NCBI GenBank assembly: GCA_037951105.1 | Contig: JBAMJV010007756.1 | Span: 1 to 64,000 of the forward strand | From: Echinarachnius parma | Lineage: Eukaryota > Echinodermata > Echinoidea > Clypeasteroida > Echinarachniidae | Reading direction: 5' to 3' | Length of the DNA stretch: 64,000 bases | The notes under the pieces: generated by a model | The model's database searches: none | Seen by the model: only the letters and a program-made list of their open reading frames with translations | Told to the model about the DNA's origin: nothing | In this document: positions 11,609-22,939 of the stretch, in pieces | Numbering within the stretch: position 1 is the first letter of the stretch | How the letters are laid out: every line of letters begins with the position of its first letter | Translations under genes and position numbers: made by a program

Positions 11609-13300
11609 AAAGAATTCTATGCGTAGTCTAATTACCTTCAGCTTCAAGGTCTAAGTAATTCAACATTCTTCAAGTTCCCCTTTCCACCGTTCTTTGTTCC
11701 AGTTGTTTTGTAAAGTTACAAACACATGTTGTCTGGGCTAGAAAGTGAGGAAACAGCTATATTATATTATAAAAATGGAAAATTAGTTACATGATTCAAT
11801 CTAGATACTTTGTCAAACTAAAACAAAATAAAGCCAAACTTTCGATCAACATGCATAATTGGGCAACGCCACTTCTAGCCCGGTAGCTGCATACAACTTG
11901 AACCGACCGTGGCTGTATAATGTGTTATTAAATGGCAATTTATTTGCTATTTATTTCAGTACCCGGCATTGCCCGGAGTAAGATTCTCGTATGGCACTTT
12001 GAGAATGATAACATGATTTTTTAAATCAATGTAATGGCCACAAGTATGCGAGCACTGCGCGGGAATCATTATTAGTTAGGAGTCATTTAAAACTGTACTT
12101 TCACATGGCTTCATAACTAACCGAAATACTCACAATGAATTTAGATATAACCCACACTCATGTACATATGTATGTCTGATATGATTAAGGTTAAAATATT
12201 CAGCAATCGAAACGAACGACACAAGTTGTCAAGTACTTATCACACGAGTGAACAAAGCAGTCTAATATTATAAAAAATCGATGCGTCTGCACGTATTGAA
12301 CCGTGCTATACTCAACATGACATTCATGCACACATGAACATGAGAACTAATCTTAATGTTCCTATGCGCAGGGGCCGGTGATGCCTTCTCAACGACGGTT
12401 ACCATGACAACGTTTCCATGGGGTGTAGTAAGGGGTAGAGACTAGGGACGGGTATCTCGGTCGCGCCTCAGAAAAGGGGTAGGCTCGGTGTAAAGAGTAC
12501 GCTAATTAGTGATCTATGTGTGGGGAAAGAGGTTGTAGAAATGATTAAAAGATAATAATGACTTTCTGCCACTCCTTTCAAAGATACTACATTTCCCCAT
12601 CTAATTCGTATCTTCTACTTTCAAATGCTTTTCCTCTCATCCCCTAAGCCCTAACCCCTCCGTCGCTCTCCCTCAGCTGTACTTTTTAAATCTTCTTCTG
12701 TTTATCGATTTCCCAACTATATCTTACACCATGTTCACATTCAATGCTTTGCCTAATCTTATAAGTTGTACTCTAAATTTGACATTTAAATAATTTCCTT
12801 CTTTAGCTTTCTCTCTGCTGTTATTTCCATACCCCCTGTGTTAATTTTAAATTCATTCCCGCTATTATGTTTTGTGTCAATTTCCCTCTCTCTCTCTCTT
12901 CATCTCTGCATTCATCTTTTAGTCAAGAACTATAGTGTGTAGGAAGGATCCTTAGTTTTTGGAGGAAATGTTAGTTTGAAACACTCGTCATGGGCATGAT
13001 GGGCTAGACACCAGTACTTAAACACAGTCACCATGGTCACCTTGGTTTCCCTCTCAACCTCGCTTTCAGCATCTCTCTTTCTGTATTCCAACCATGACTT
13101 ACCTCCGCTTCCTGCTCAGTCAGAGAAGTGTGAAATGTGTCGAGTGGCTCTTGTGATCTTCTTGTTCCGTCTTTCCAGCTCCGCCTGGTTATGAATAAAC
13201 AAGTGTTGTTCCATGGTACGTTAGATGCAAAACTACATGGATGTACAGTTAACCCGTTATGAGCCGTACAAGACTATCTGATGCTGGTATAACACGTATT
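11609..13300. other. Non-coding stretch, no gene seen
   Basis: Mixed AT-rich and pyrimidine-rich DNA with a short CT repeat near 12887. No frame of note and no family recognised. Confidence 0.5.
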
Positions 13301-13304
13301 CTCC

Positions 13305-13585
13305 ATTGACATGATTGGCCGCAGCCAGAACATGCTGAACATTTCCGGGGCCAGTCCTAACAGGGTCGATACCACTACCGGGGTTGACCGTGGCGACGTA
13401 TCGTACGCTGGTTCGTTAGGCGGGCCGTTCCAGTGTCCCGTTGATTGGTTGAGTGCCCGTATGCACCGGCCAATCGGCGTGTTCCGTTGTTGACCTATCA
13501 GGAACGCAAGCGCTCATGCGAGATTGTGATGTTGGGAGCCACGGTAGAGCATAAAAGCCGAGTGTCTACATTCGATATTATCATT
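13305..13585 (+). promoter_or_regulatory. Candidate RNA polymerase II promoter (CCAAT, TATA-like, Inr)
   Basis: A locally GC-rich stretch has ATTGG or CCAAT boxes near 13314, 13444 and 13470. A TATA-like CATAAAAG lies at 13550-13557. An initiator match, TCATTT, has its A at 13583, about 31-33 bases downstream of the box. Four bases after that A begins the 104-bp block that recurs at 27.5 kb. Order and spacing fit a TATA promoter, but all motifs are short and no gene follows. A 60-codon frame at 13311-13493 lies in the same GC-rich stretch and resembles no family I know. Confidence 0.35.
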
Positions 13586-13586
13586 T

Positions 13587-13690
13587 GACAAAGTATTGCA
13601 GTAGCATACGAAACGTCATGATCGTTTAGATTCCTAGTTTGACCATACATTGCGAGACAAACGAATATCATTAGCGATATTATTTCCGAT
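13587..13690 (+). repeat. 104-bp block with an identical inverted copy at 27.5 kb
   Basis: Every base from GACAAAGTATTGCAG to ATTATTTCCGAT matches the reverse complement of 27529-27632. Flanking sequence on both sides is unrelated. The block has no terminal inverted repeats, tail or reading frame. It begins right after the initiator-like TCATTT. Confidence 0.95.
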
Positions 13691-13857
13691 TTTCTTCATG
13701 TTTCTAAGCCCCACCTCTTAACAAATCTCGTCATATTGAAATTTGATCATTGACTATATGTGACATAAACATGTTTAGGTTCTATGACATAATTAATCCC
13801 CTGCTACAGTTAATTTGCTTGTAACTGTTCGTAACTGTTCATCGATAAACAAAGATT

Positions 13858-13944
13858 GCTAACCCTAACCCAAATCCTAACACTAAACCTAATCTAAAGT
13901 GTATATAGTCTGAACCCAATCCTAACCCTAACTGGTCCAGAAAA
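13858..13944 (+). repeat. Degenerate telomere-like (TAACCC) repeats
   Basis: CTAACCCTAACCCAAATCC, then AACACTAAACCTAATC, then CCCAATCCTAACCCTAAC. These are variants of the vertebrate/deuterostome telomere unit TTAGGG read on the other strand, split by a non-repeat gap of about 25 bases. They are too degenerate for a live telomere; an interstitial telomeric relic or chance TAACCC-rich sequence is possible. Confidence 0.6.
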
Positions 13945-14170
13945 TACTCGGGACAAGGTGGATAGGGAATGCATATAATACCAAGATCAAATAGTCTTAA
14001 ATGGGTTAAACAAAACGTGGCGATAAACTTTTGGAATCAACCATGGCATAAAATGCAATTTCAATAATTAAAGCAATAATATAAAACATGAGAGGAGTCA
14101 GTTTAAACCCCCGTCAGTGCACGCAAATAAGCATTTAATTACAACGTTATACGTTGACGCACAATATTAC

Positions 14171-14617
14171 TTAAAGGGGACCACCAGGCAAAGAACAACA
14201 CATTATTATATGTTTTGGTACCGTTTTGTGATATCAAATAGATACCCAACATTTTGCAAAGGGTTGTGTAATTAATAAACAAAGCAATTAATTTCCACCA
14301 CTTACGGAATCACTGCTATTTCCTGGTTCCATACGGGCCAACCATTTGCGAGTGCGCCAATGCTATTCACGCGTACGTTTGTAGACAATAGATTCCCGGG
14401 CGATTCGTTCGCTCTGTACACATTGCAATTCACCGCACGCATCGCAGTCTTCGTAATTCAGACCGCATGAACGCATGCTTTAGAATGGTGATGCGTTTCC
14501 AATTATATTTTTTTTTTTCTGGAAACATATTTTTGTGAACTTGTTGATGGAATGGACTACTAAAGATGTTACCTTTCTTTAATAAGAATATTATTTTTGG
14601 ATGGTGGTACCCTTTAA
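14171..14617. mobile_element. Family C MITE, copy 1 (447 bp)
   Basis: The left end TTAAAGGGGACCACCA and right end TGGTGGTACCCTTTAA are imperfect inverted repeats. The body is collinear, in opposite orientation, with 48144-48570 (for example CAAATAGATACCCAACAT and TGGACTACTAAAGATGTTACC). The GC-richer centre around 14330-14470 is less conserved. No frame. Confidence 0.88.
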
Positions 14618-14939
14618 GTGATTTGGACTGTCCAATACGCCGTATTAATTACCACCGTTGATTAAATTGACCTAAAGTTTAATTAATTAATTATACTTAA
14701 TTTTTATTACACTTCTCGTATTTTGAGCGGATGAAATTACTTGTCATACACGAGATACACGTGTTGATGTAGGTGGTTCTTTTCCCCCCAAATCCCCTAC
14801 CCTCCTGATTTTTCTTCAAAAGTTGATGTCCAATAATACTCATAAATCTTATCCTTGAATTAAGATATCTCTGAAACACCGTGAAATGAGGCGGTTTCAC
14901 CCTTTTCTATGGTGCAGAATAATTCTACCCGTTCTAGAT

Positions 14940-15160
14940 AATTTTGTTTATGTGTTTGTTTGTTTTATTTTATTTAAACAAGGTAAAAAGCCCTCGATCA
15001 GCCAAATATGCTGTTTTGTTCAGAGAGGCCGTGATACAAAGTAATACAAATATATGGTAAACAAATACAATAATAAGAACACTATTTAATCAAATTACAA
15101 CTACACTAAAACAGTAAACTACAAAAAAATGCTAAAATAAAAAGAAAACGCAAACTATCA
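14940..15160 (-). mobile_element. Possible retroposon 3' end on the minus strand
   Basis: T-rich GTTT-type sequence is followed by GCCCTCGATC...GAGAGGCC and a long A/C-rich stretch. The arrangement resembles the better-supported candidates at 16440, 43125 and 54730. Similarity is in layout more than exact sequence, so this is tentative. Confidence 0.35.
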
Positions 15161-15164
15161 ACAA

Positions 15165-16040
15165 AATTATTAAGTGCATACAGTATAAGGTTTTTACTTA
15201 ACTAAAGAAAAAGATTTGGTATCTATTTGATTTTCAAAAGCTGTTAAATTATCCAATAATCTTATATGTTCCGGTAAACATTTAGATAACTGAGCACTTA
15301 GAAACATCCATTCTTAATATAATTAGTTAAAAATAATATAACAATATTATAATAAGTTCGTAATATAATACTTTGATTTTCAATATGTCAATACATATAT
15401 AACAAAATCCATGCTCAGAAAAATCGAACATTTTAGCGTAGATCTTATAAATTATATATTGCGACTTTGCGCTTGCCCTTGTTTGAGGCCCCAAGAGACG
15501 CAAGAGACGCTCGTGTATTCCTATCCGCCATATCGACTTGTCACCCTGCATTCATCAACAGGCTTTTTACTGTCAGATTCGTGTAATTTCTCCCGCCCAT
15601 TTGCAATTCATGGAATTATTTAGCCGACATAAAACCACGAATGAAATCAACAATTACAATATTTGTCAAACAACCCCATTCGTTATGTGATTATTTAATG
15701 CGTGGCGCGTAATAGGTGAATGAGCGAAGCGACCGAGCTTAGGGAGAGGTATATCCCTTCTCGCGATTGGGGCTTGTACAATGCGTGTGTATTTTAGATC
15801 ATTAAAGCAAAAACATACATGGAAGTTTAAATATGACAAAAATGCGTGACAACAATTTTGTTTTTCCCTTATCCCATATTTTAATATGATTTTCGGTATG
15901 GTAGGAGGGATATAATACAAAGTTTCGGGTGCCGCTTCAAGCGCTTCCATTTGTATACACGTGATTATAATCATGTCTACTCGGAGGAAAAACAAAGTAT
16001 AAGCCATTTAACCAGAACATTATATTTCATTTAGGGAAAC
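15165..16040. other. Non-coding stretch, no gene seen
   Basis: Contains a 113-codon minus-strand frame (15666-16007) and 70-74-codon frames near 15400. None resembles a known family, and they overlap each other on both strands. Confidence 0.45.
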
Positions 16041-16060
16041 GGGGGGGGGGGGGGGGGGGG
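16041..16060 (+). repeat. Poly-G run of 20
   Basis: Uninterrupted G20 followed by TGGCTGCAACCTCCCC. One of about sixteen G or C runs of at least 12 bases in the window; it may belong to a decayed G/C-run element. Confidence 0.95.
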
Positions 16061-16439
16061 TGGCTGCAACCTCCCCATGCACCCCCTTTTCTGTATGCAA
16101 TTATTAATAAGTCCATGCATACATGCGCATGAACAATATAAAATAAAAAGTATGTCACAGCGATAGATAGAGGTACCTAGGTGTACGCCACTCTTCGGCT
16201 CCACTGACAAGATTGATTTCATTATTCGTATAATAATTCCTAAGTGGTAATATAGATGGGTGGAATAATTCATACAGTCCGGGAAATGGACCCGCGGGGC
16301 CCCAAATTAGAAGACCGCATCTTGGTGACAGGAACGGTTCGAGAAGCTGTCATTTACCCTCTGAGTGCCAACTAAATTCAATTGCAAGAATCGTTGTTGT
16401 CGTCGTTGGTGTTCTTGTTGATGTTGCTCTCATTGTTGT

Positions 16440-16915
16440 TGTTGTTGTTTGTTTGTTTGTTTGTTTGTTTGTTTTATTTCTGCATTATTTTCAAAACAAT
16501 ACATAATCATAATTGTACAAAACATGTTTGAGTAGTTACAATAGAATTACAATTGATAATTATACATAAAGAATAGTACAACAATAATTATCAATTTAAA
16601 GTAATAAATAAAGCACATAAACGCAGGAGACCGCCATCATGAGCTGTAAGCTTGAAATCGATGGCGGCCTCTTGGGGACAATCAGCGACACAAACTAATG
16701 CTTTTGTGTAGTATACATTTGTTGTTTAATTGCAATCAGTAAAATCTTGACTAAAGTTGCATCTGTTCATATTTTAATTCAAACATATAGAGAAAATGAC
16801 CAGAAATATAATATGATTGAAAAATAGCAAAGAAAATGGGATTCCAGCGGGATTCGAACGCGAAACTTCCGGATTGCTAGACCGGTGCTCTTACCGACTG
16901 AGCTATAGAAAACCC
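16440..16915 (-). mobile_element. tRNA-headed SINE candidate (minus strand)
   Basis: Read on the minus strand, 16915-16838 is a tRNA-like head: GGGTTTTC start, box A TAGCTCAGTCGGTAAGAGC, a CCGG-CCGG anticodon arm and B box CGTTCGAATCC. A less conserved body follows, then a hairpin (GACCGCCATC/GATGGCGGcctc) at 16629-16672 and a tail of (AAAC)n at about 16444-16473. Head and first body bases match the plus-strand copy at 18364. The link between head and tail is inferred from orientation and distance. A single element of about 475 bp is long for a SINE but possible. Confidence 0.6.
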
Positions 16916-16919
16916 ATTG

Positions 16920-18360
16920 TTAATATTTTATATTGAATTTTTATTACCAACTACATTTCATAATTCGTCAGCATTATAATCATATACGGTGCCACTCTGT
17001 ATATCAACTTGGTCCATTTTTTAAAATGTGTATATATTAGCACTTTGATTGCCAGGGATTTTAATTCTCTATGGCATTTGTGCGTATTGTAACTCGCAAA
17101 AATGCGAGCTTGGCGCTCAATGAGTTAGACAAGTTTGCATGTTTCCTCCATTCAGCTACAATGACTATAGAAATTGATTTCGGCTCGGTGAGAAGTATGA
17201 GTGTATGTACAACTCATTCAAAAATAAAAACGTATCAATTCTTCAAACCAATATTCTACCAACTAAGAGTAGTAACAATAACAATTAAAACATTATTTGA
17301 TGTACACGTCAAATGATACATTTAAATTAACAATAAATTGTAAATTGAGTCGATCGTAGCACTCGGAGGGTTAGTTGTGTGGGGTATGTAGTGGACACCT
17401 CTATAGCGTCTTGAAGCGATTCGTGTGCCCGGAGTAATGGAATAGAATTATGAATTAGAATTACTAATGAAGATCGTATCTGAAGATAAAAGCGTATTAT
17501 TATCAGCGCTGTATAAAACAGACTAATATGAATAGATAATAAGGCGTGACTTGGCGAGTAAAGTGGGGCAGGCATTTTCCTTTTCTTTTTGCCTTTGGGA
17601 TTCTAGACATGTAGACAATATGTCTTAGTCAATGACATTGGGAATACGTATAGATGTTTTTATTTGTTTTGTTTCTTAGCCCGTTCGTAAACAAATAATT
17701 GTCTTATTTTCTATCAAGTATAATGACTATAATGCATTGATATTCATATAGTATTTAAACGTGTAAATACTGCCAGTAAGTCACGCAAGTCAAGGGTCAT
17801 TTAAGTTCACCATTTACTTTGGAATCGCTGCCTAAATTCAGCTTTCTATATGAAACGGACCAGTAATGATTTTTGCTGTACATATTTGTAATGTATTTCG
17901 ATTTCTTCTAAGCGAGCCTAGATTAAAAGCGGGTCGTGTTCGGTTTTAGAATTAGAGGTACTAATGGTCAGTCGATCTAATACCGCATGTCCAGTGAATT
18001 CGAATAATCGCAACTCGTAGAATTGCATGCAGGTATCATGGGTATGGTATTCTCCGTACACGTTCGTCTAATTTATAACTAAAAGTCCATTCGAAACATA
18101 ATTGGCTGAAGCGATAGATTAATCAATTACGATGTTCGTACCTATATATATGTCGGGTATATAGGGAGTATTGACCTGGAAGCGGTGAAAGCAATTCCAT
18201 GTTATTTATTTATTTGTAGTTTTTGTTCATGTAAATACATACTTAAACTTAATATTTGACTATTTAGAAAAGGGGTTTTCAGGGACGACCTCTCTCAAAA
18301 CACTGGTAAAATGTTCACTTTAACGAATTATTTGTTAAATATTTTTAATCAACTTAAGCG
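16920..18360. other. Non-coding stretch, no gene seen
   Basis: Frames of 81-82 codons at 17071-17316 (plus) and 17327-17575 (minus) show no motif. No repeat recognised. Confidence 0.5.
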
Positions 18361-18363
18361 TCA

Positions 18364-18480
18364 GGATGTTCTACAGCTCAACTGGTAGAGCACCTGTCTA
18401 TAGCAATCCGGAGGTCTAGGGTTCGAACCCCGGAGAAAACCCATTGTCTTTGCTCATTTGTTAATTTGTATAAGTTACTT
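18364..18480 (+). mobile_element. tRNA-like SINE head, second copy
   Basis: Positions 18364-18442 hold box A ACAGCTCAACTGGTAGAGC and an exact B box, GGTTCGAACCC, and end GAGAAAACCC. The next bases, CCATTGTCTTTGCT, match the body start of the 16.9-kb copy (CCCATTTTCTTTGCT on its minus strand). Its 3' GAAAACCC complements the GGGTTTTC start of the other copy, suggesting one ancestral tRNA-like unit. Acceptor pairing within this copy is poor, so it is probably not a working tRNA. Confidence 0.65.
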
Positions 18481-18762
18481 CTGTCAGTTTCCTTACGTTT
18501 TAAACAATTTTCATTTGAATTATTCTGTACAAGAAATAGTTAGAAATAAACAAAAGAAACTAGGATTTTGTTATTTTGAAAGTCATTATTCACTTGAAAT
18601 GGACAAGGACGGTGCATCGTGGACCTTATGAAAGTATAAAATGTGAAAATCTCTCTCTCATGTGTAAACAATAGTCTAGATCCATCCGATTTATATTGTA
18701 ATCCCTCATGATGTGACAATATCACTCTGTCACATTATGCGCGATTGATGACAGTATATGAA

Positions 18763-19006
18763 GAGCTCAGATCCAAAGGCGCTAAATCCATTTTCCATAA
18801 GAAATGAGTTAACGATATATCTACACTTATAAGCTACGTAGCTATCTAGTAATCACCATTTTACGACAAATTACTTACTCAAAATCAAAATATTATAGAA
18901 AGTTCAATTTTCATATTCCCATAGGCACGTGTACAAAGTTGGGCAAAGAAACCCGTTTTCCTCGAAAGTTGAAAAAGTGGATATAGCGACTTTTGGAAGA
19001 AAGCTC
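18763..19006. mobile_element. Family D MITE, copy 2
   Basis: Starts GAGCTCAGATCCAAAGGCGC and ends GCGACTTTTGGAAGAAAGCTC. The body is collinear with 7317-7554, including the AAGCTACGTAGCTATCT centre and TTTTCATATTCCCAT. A 75-codon minus-strand frame overlapping it is chance. Confidence 0.85.
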
Positions 19007-19170
19007 TTCATATACAGAATCAGGATTAGGATGGTAATAATCATACATTGTCTTTCTCGTTCCATAATGTAATAATACCCCCTCCCTTTGCCTTTTATTC
19101 CTCGCATCACCAGATCACCGTCGTTCTTCATGTTTTTAGTCTGTCTTTACTTATTAACGATTCAAGAGAA

Positions 19171-19318
19171 CTAACACCCACAAATAATATTCTTATAAAT
19201 GAAAGGTAATACTAGTTTTAGTAGTCCATTCCCCCGACAAGTTCAGAAAATAGGTTTCTAGACAAATTTATACCGTATATGATTTGTAATCTCATATTTG
19301 CGTGTTGGTCCCCTTTAA
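19171..19318 (-). mobile_element. Family C MITE, internally deleted copy
   Basis: It has the family's end segments (AATATTCTTATAAATGAAAG, TTTAGTAGTCCATTC, ACAAGTTCAGAAA) and ends GTTGGTCCCCTTTAA, but the middle of about 270 bp is gone. It is in the same orientation as 48144-48570. Confidence 0.75.
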
Positions 19319-19529
19319 TGCACGTTTCTATATAACTTTATATAATACATGATTCTATATTCTACACGTTCTCTTTTGCTTTCTCTTTCTCTATCTGTCT
19401 TTCACTCTTTGATTTCGTTTCTTCATTATTCTCCAATCTTTCGCCCCCGGAAACATTGCATGTATTACATCACATAACTGCAAATGACAACTCATTCTAT
19501 TACCATGTAAATCTTAACGTTTTGGTGAT

Positions 19530-20105
19530 TATTGTATACCAGATTATTCAGATGTATGCGAAATAAATCATCTGTTTTATTATCTAGGTACTACATCAGT
19601 CTAATTTTCTCTATTTGTATTTGTCCTAGTTTGTTAACCCCTAACCTCCCACCCCCACCCACAATATAATTAGGCGAGGATTTACAAAACTGATACAATT
19701 TTTGCAATATAGATCATAATTATATTGGGAATATAGGTCATTATTTATATCTGTCGATAAGTCAATCCATCTCCTTGTGTATCTCGTAGTTTTGATGACA
19801 CGTATTCTATACCTAATCATACATATATATATAAATCTATAACTATCTTCTGTTTTACTATCTGGTTTGTCTTAGTTTGTTCTGTAATATCGTTATTTGG
19901 TTTACCCTTAGCCCCCAGCCCCCGATTATAAGTAGGCGACATTTTGGAGTATGATACCTGCCGATAACTCAGTCCATTTCAATGTGAATATCAAAGCTTT
20001 AATTACAGTTATTATACACCCAATCATATAAATGTATGCGAACTATATCTGTTGTTTCGCCATCCAGGATATACCTCAGACTGATTTGTCCTCGTCTGCT
20101 GAATA
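19530..20105 (+). repeat. Diverged tandem array, about 2.4 units of 230-265 bp
   Basis: Landmarks recur in order: CATCTGTTTTATTATCTAGG / CTTCTGTTTTACTATCTGG, GTCCTAGTTTGTT / GTCTTAGTTTGTT, TTAGGCGAGG / GTAGGCGACA, and CGATAAGTCAATCCAT / CGATAACTCAGTCCAT. A third partial unit starts near 20004 (AATCATATAAATGTATGCG). Units are well diverged. Confidence 0.75.
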
Positions 20106-20109
20106 TTGT

Positions 20110-21730
20110 TTACAGATTTTAAATCTCCTGGTCTGGTAGATGGATTTAAACCAGATCTAAATAAATCCCGTGAAATCTGTACTAAAGTATTCTCTGTTGC
20201 ATCCCAATAACACCGTAACTTTAAAACAAACACGTCATTTACTGTTCCTTAATACACAGTATATTACACCTTTTTTGAGAATTTAAAACAAACTTTGTGT
20301 AACTTTATACAGAAAGAGGATTTACTGTTCCAGACAACACAGTAATTACCTCTTTTGGTTTTTTAGATATTATAGAGCATCACTAACAAAATGAAAAGTC
20401 AACATTACAAATGTTAAACTTGCTAACAAAATATATTACGTGTTTATAAGTGGATACATGGAAAGAAGAATGCAATAATTGGCTGTATGACCTGTTTAAC
20501 CTAACCTCAAGAGCGTTCGTTTTTATATACTTTCGGATTGGAATAGAAATTTATCTCTAAAAATTGTTGGCATAATACTTTATTTACCCGCTGAGTCTTA
20601 CGTGCATGGCTGATTTGCCAGAGGATGAATATATTGTAATCTTAAGTTTAGTGTGCTGTCTATGTTGGTGTCTATTATTAGAGATAATAGTTCATGAAAT
20701 GTTACGAATTGAAGTCATGATGGAGTTATTATTGAATAGTGAATCATCATTAAATATTTGAATGATTTCCACCTTACGTTTCATTCCATTCCAGTTAAAA
20801 GGGTATGAAGCATCGCTCAAAATATCAAGTTCAACAGTTATAACATTAAACTTGATATACCAAAAATGGTATTATCGTAACAAACGTGTTCCCAGGTGGT
20901 TGGACGAGTCAAGGGATACATAATTCAGTTGACAATTGAACGAATTATGATGAAAGTATGAATGTTTCGATGGACTTTTATTTTCTTACATATAACTACC
21001 ATGTACGTTATGCTTTCGGAACTGACGAAAATATATTCATCTGTTATATTGCAGAGCTACTATGGACTGACGACCGTTCCTACTCCATAAAGCCGATTGG
21101 AAATAGTTATTTGTCTGTGAACGTTCGATCATAACATAATAACTAGTCCTTTTATTCATAAAATCGTTCGTGGGTAGATATGCCAGAGGGTAGCTTTCTA
21201 GTAATATTTAGTAGGCCACTAGGCCTTCAATTACAGCTTTGGGCAAAGTTGAATTAAAGTTCTCTAAACCGACCACTGAATATGAGTTGTCGTTCTCCAA
21301 TTTCTCGAAGGGGAAGGGTTTTGGGGGACCAGACGGGGGTCAGCTCCTAGCCCCATTCCTCCTCTTCGGCATATGCATTTGCACCATGTCCTTCAGTGTC
21401 TGATAAATGACTTTCCATTTTCTTTTCTTGGTAAAAAGAACCACCTGCAAAATAAAATTTAAACAACATAAAGTACAATAATATAAAGGGATATGAAAAG
21501 GGTATAATTTCGGTAAACCTAGCTCAAAGACAACTAATACCACCGCCACTCGTAAAAATACAGTCGTTAATTATTCACAATATGCCTCAATATGTGCATC
21601 TCCTCTGAAACTAGAGAGGAGTTGCGAAGTACACTGAATAATGCATATGAACAGGAACAACCTAGCCTACTTCATACAACAAGCCATTGGAGGGGCGTAG
21701 CCACAAGTCAGAGTCAGTCTAAGGAGGGGA
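20110..21730. other. Non-coding stretch, no gene seen
   Basis: Frames of 69 codons or fewer. Bases GGGGCGTAGCCACAAG near 21693 resemble the motif that accompanies G-runs elsewhere in this window. Confidence 0.5.
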
Positions 21731-21746
21731 GGGGGGGGGGGGGGGG
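21731..21746 (+). repeat. Poly-G run of 16
   Basis: Follows the GGCGTAGCCAC motif by about 40 bases. Together they resemble a decayed element with a G-run core. Confidence 0.9.
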
Positions 21747-21749
21747 CTG

Positions 21750-22355
21750 AGAGACGGACAAATGTACCCAATAGGAAGGCAACATGCTAAAAACAAGCCT
21801 GGCTGTATGGCTAGTATGCTCCTCTGGGAGTTGAGAAAGTACGCAATATAATTGTGTTGGTTTGAACCGTACCTGATGACCATGAGTAATAGTAATAATT
21901 TGCGCTAAGAAACCCTATATTAACAAGATATAAATGCAAGCTATATTTTATTATTTATTATCATTTACCATTGGTTTACTGATTTCTCTTGTCAACGTGG
22001 GGTTACACAAAAGGGAAGGTGGTGTTGGTGGGCGTAGTGGTGGTAATGATGGGGGCTAGGTATTAACTTCGAAAAGGGTTAGGGCAACTGCCCCTTGTAT
22101 TCCCCTTAACCGCACAAGTGAGTGATCGCCTGTAGAATCCGCTGTCTTCAGTTGTAATGGCTTGATTTTCTAAATACTCAGAGCGGTATTGCGTTACACG
22201 GGAAGCTGCATCCCGGTATAAAGACAACTTACTGTCGTCTTCAGTAACATCTATCGTTGCTAGTGTAGGTTCAGAATATCATAAAACAGGCATCATTTCC
22301 TTCCTGCTCGCATACACCACCTTGATCATTCAATTTTGCGTAATATATTTTATCA
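21750..22355. other. Non-coding stretch, no gene seen
   Basis: No frame of note and no repeat recognised apart from a G-rich GGTGGTGTTGGTGGGCGTAG patch near 22019. Confidence 0.45.
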
Positions 22356-22359
22356 TTCC

Positions 22360-22508
22360 AGGGCCAGAAAGAGATACCATCGACAATTTATTGTAAGGCA
22401 GAACATTTGCGCGTTTCAACCAATCAGCTTTTCCATTTAAAGCACATGATCTGACTTACACTTAATTAATTAATGCAATCGATTGTATTTCTTTCTGCAA
22501 CGGGGGCC
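22360..22508. mobile_element. Family B MITE, complete but diverged copy
   Basis: It runs from AGGGCCAGAAAGAGATACC to GATTGTATTTCTTTCTGC followed by AACGGGGGCC, about 149 bp. Inner arms ATTGTAAGGCAGA and TCTGACTTACACTTAATT pair as in the 47.9-kb copy. The left end has lost part of the CCCCGTTGC block. Confidence 0.8.
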
Positions 22509-22654
22509 TTGTCTTGTTGTTTATGTTGATTGCATATAGGCGATATTATATCTTGCATAATCATTATTTTACGGTAGCATACCGCCATTTTCATCGTCAA
22601 TATTGTTATTATGACGATTATTATTGTTATTATTAATATTATTATTATTATTGT

Positions 22655-22735
22655 TATCATAATCATCATCATCATCAACATCATCAACATCATCATCATC
22701 ATCATCATCATCATCTTCATCATCACTATTATCAT
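22655..22735 (+). repeat. ATC/ATT microsatellite
   Basis: TTATTATTATTATTGTTATC passes into ATCATCATC with a few AAC units. On the minus strand it reads as a poly-Asp/Asn stretch in a 161-codon frame (22569-23054), which I treat as an artefact. Confidence 0.95.
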
Positions 22736-22798
22736 TAATCTCAACAAGAATGCGTTTTAATTTTCGACACTGTTTGCTTCCTAATCGGAACCATGCAA

Positions 22799-22818
22799 CC
22801 CCCCCCCCCCCCCCCCCC
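22799..22818 (+). repeat. Poly-C run of 20
   Basis: Uninterrupted C20 followed by TCGCCCATGCTCCACCCCC. The minus-strand frame across it reads poly-Gly. Confidence 0.95.
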
Positions 22819-22939
22819 TCGCCCATGCTCCACCCCCTCCTCCGTATCCCTCGCCTGGAATGACATGGATGTGCCTTCACTGATGAAATCGTAATGTAGG
22901 CCCATGTTAATATGACCACCGATATTTGATCACCTGACT

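Noticed and set aside
16838..16915. Functional tRNA gene with AGC anticodon
   Set aside because: The acceptor and anticodon stems contain mismatches and the sequence continues into a body shared with a second copy, so SINE is the better reading.
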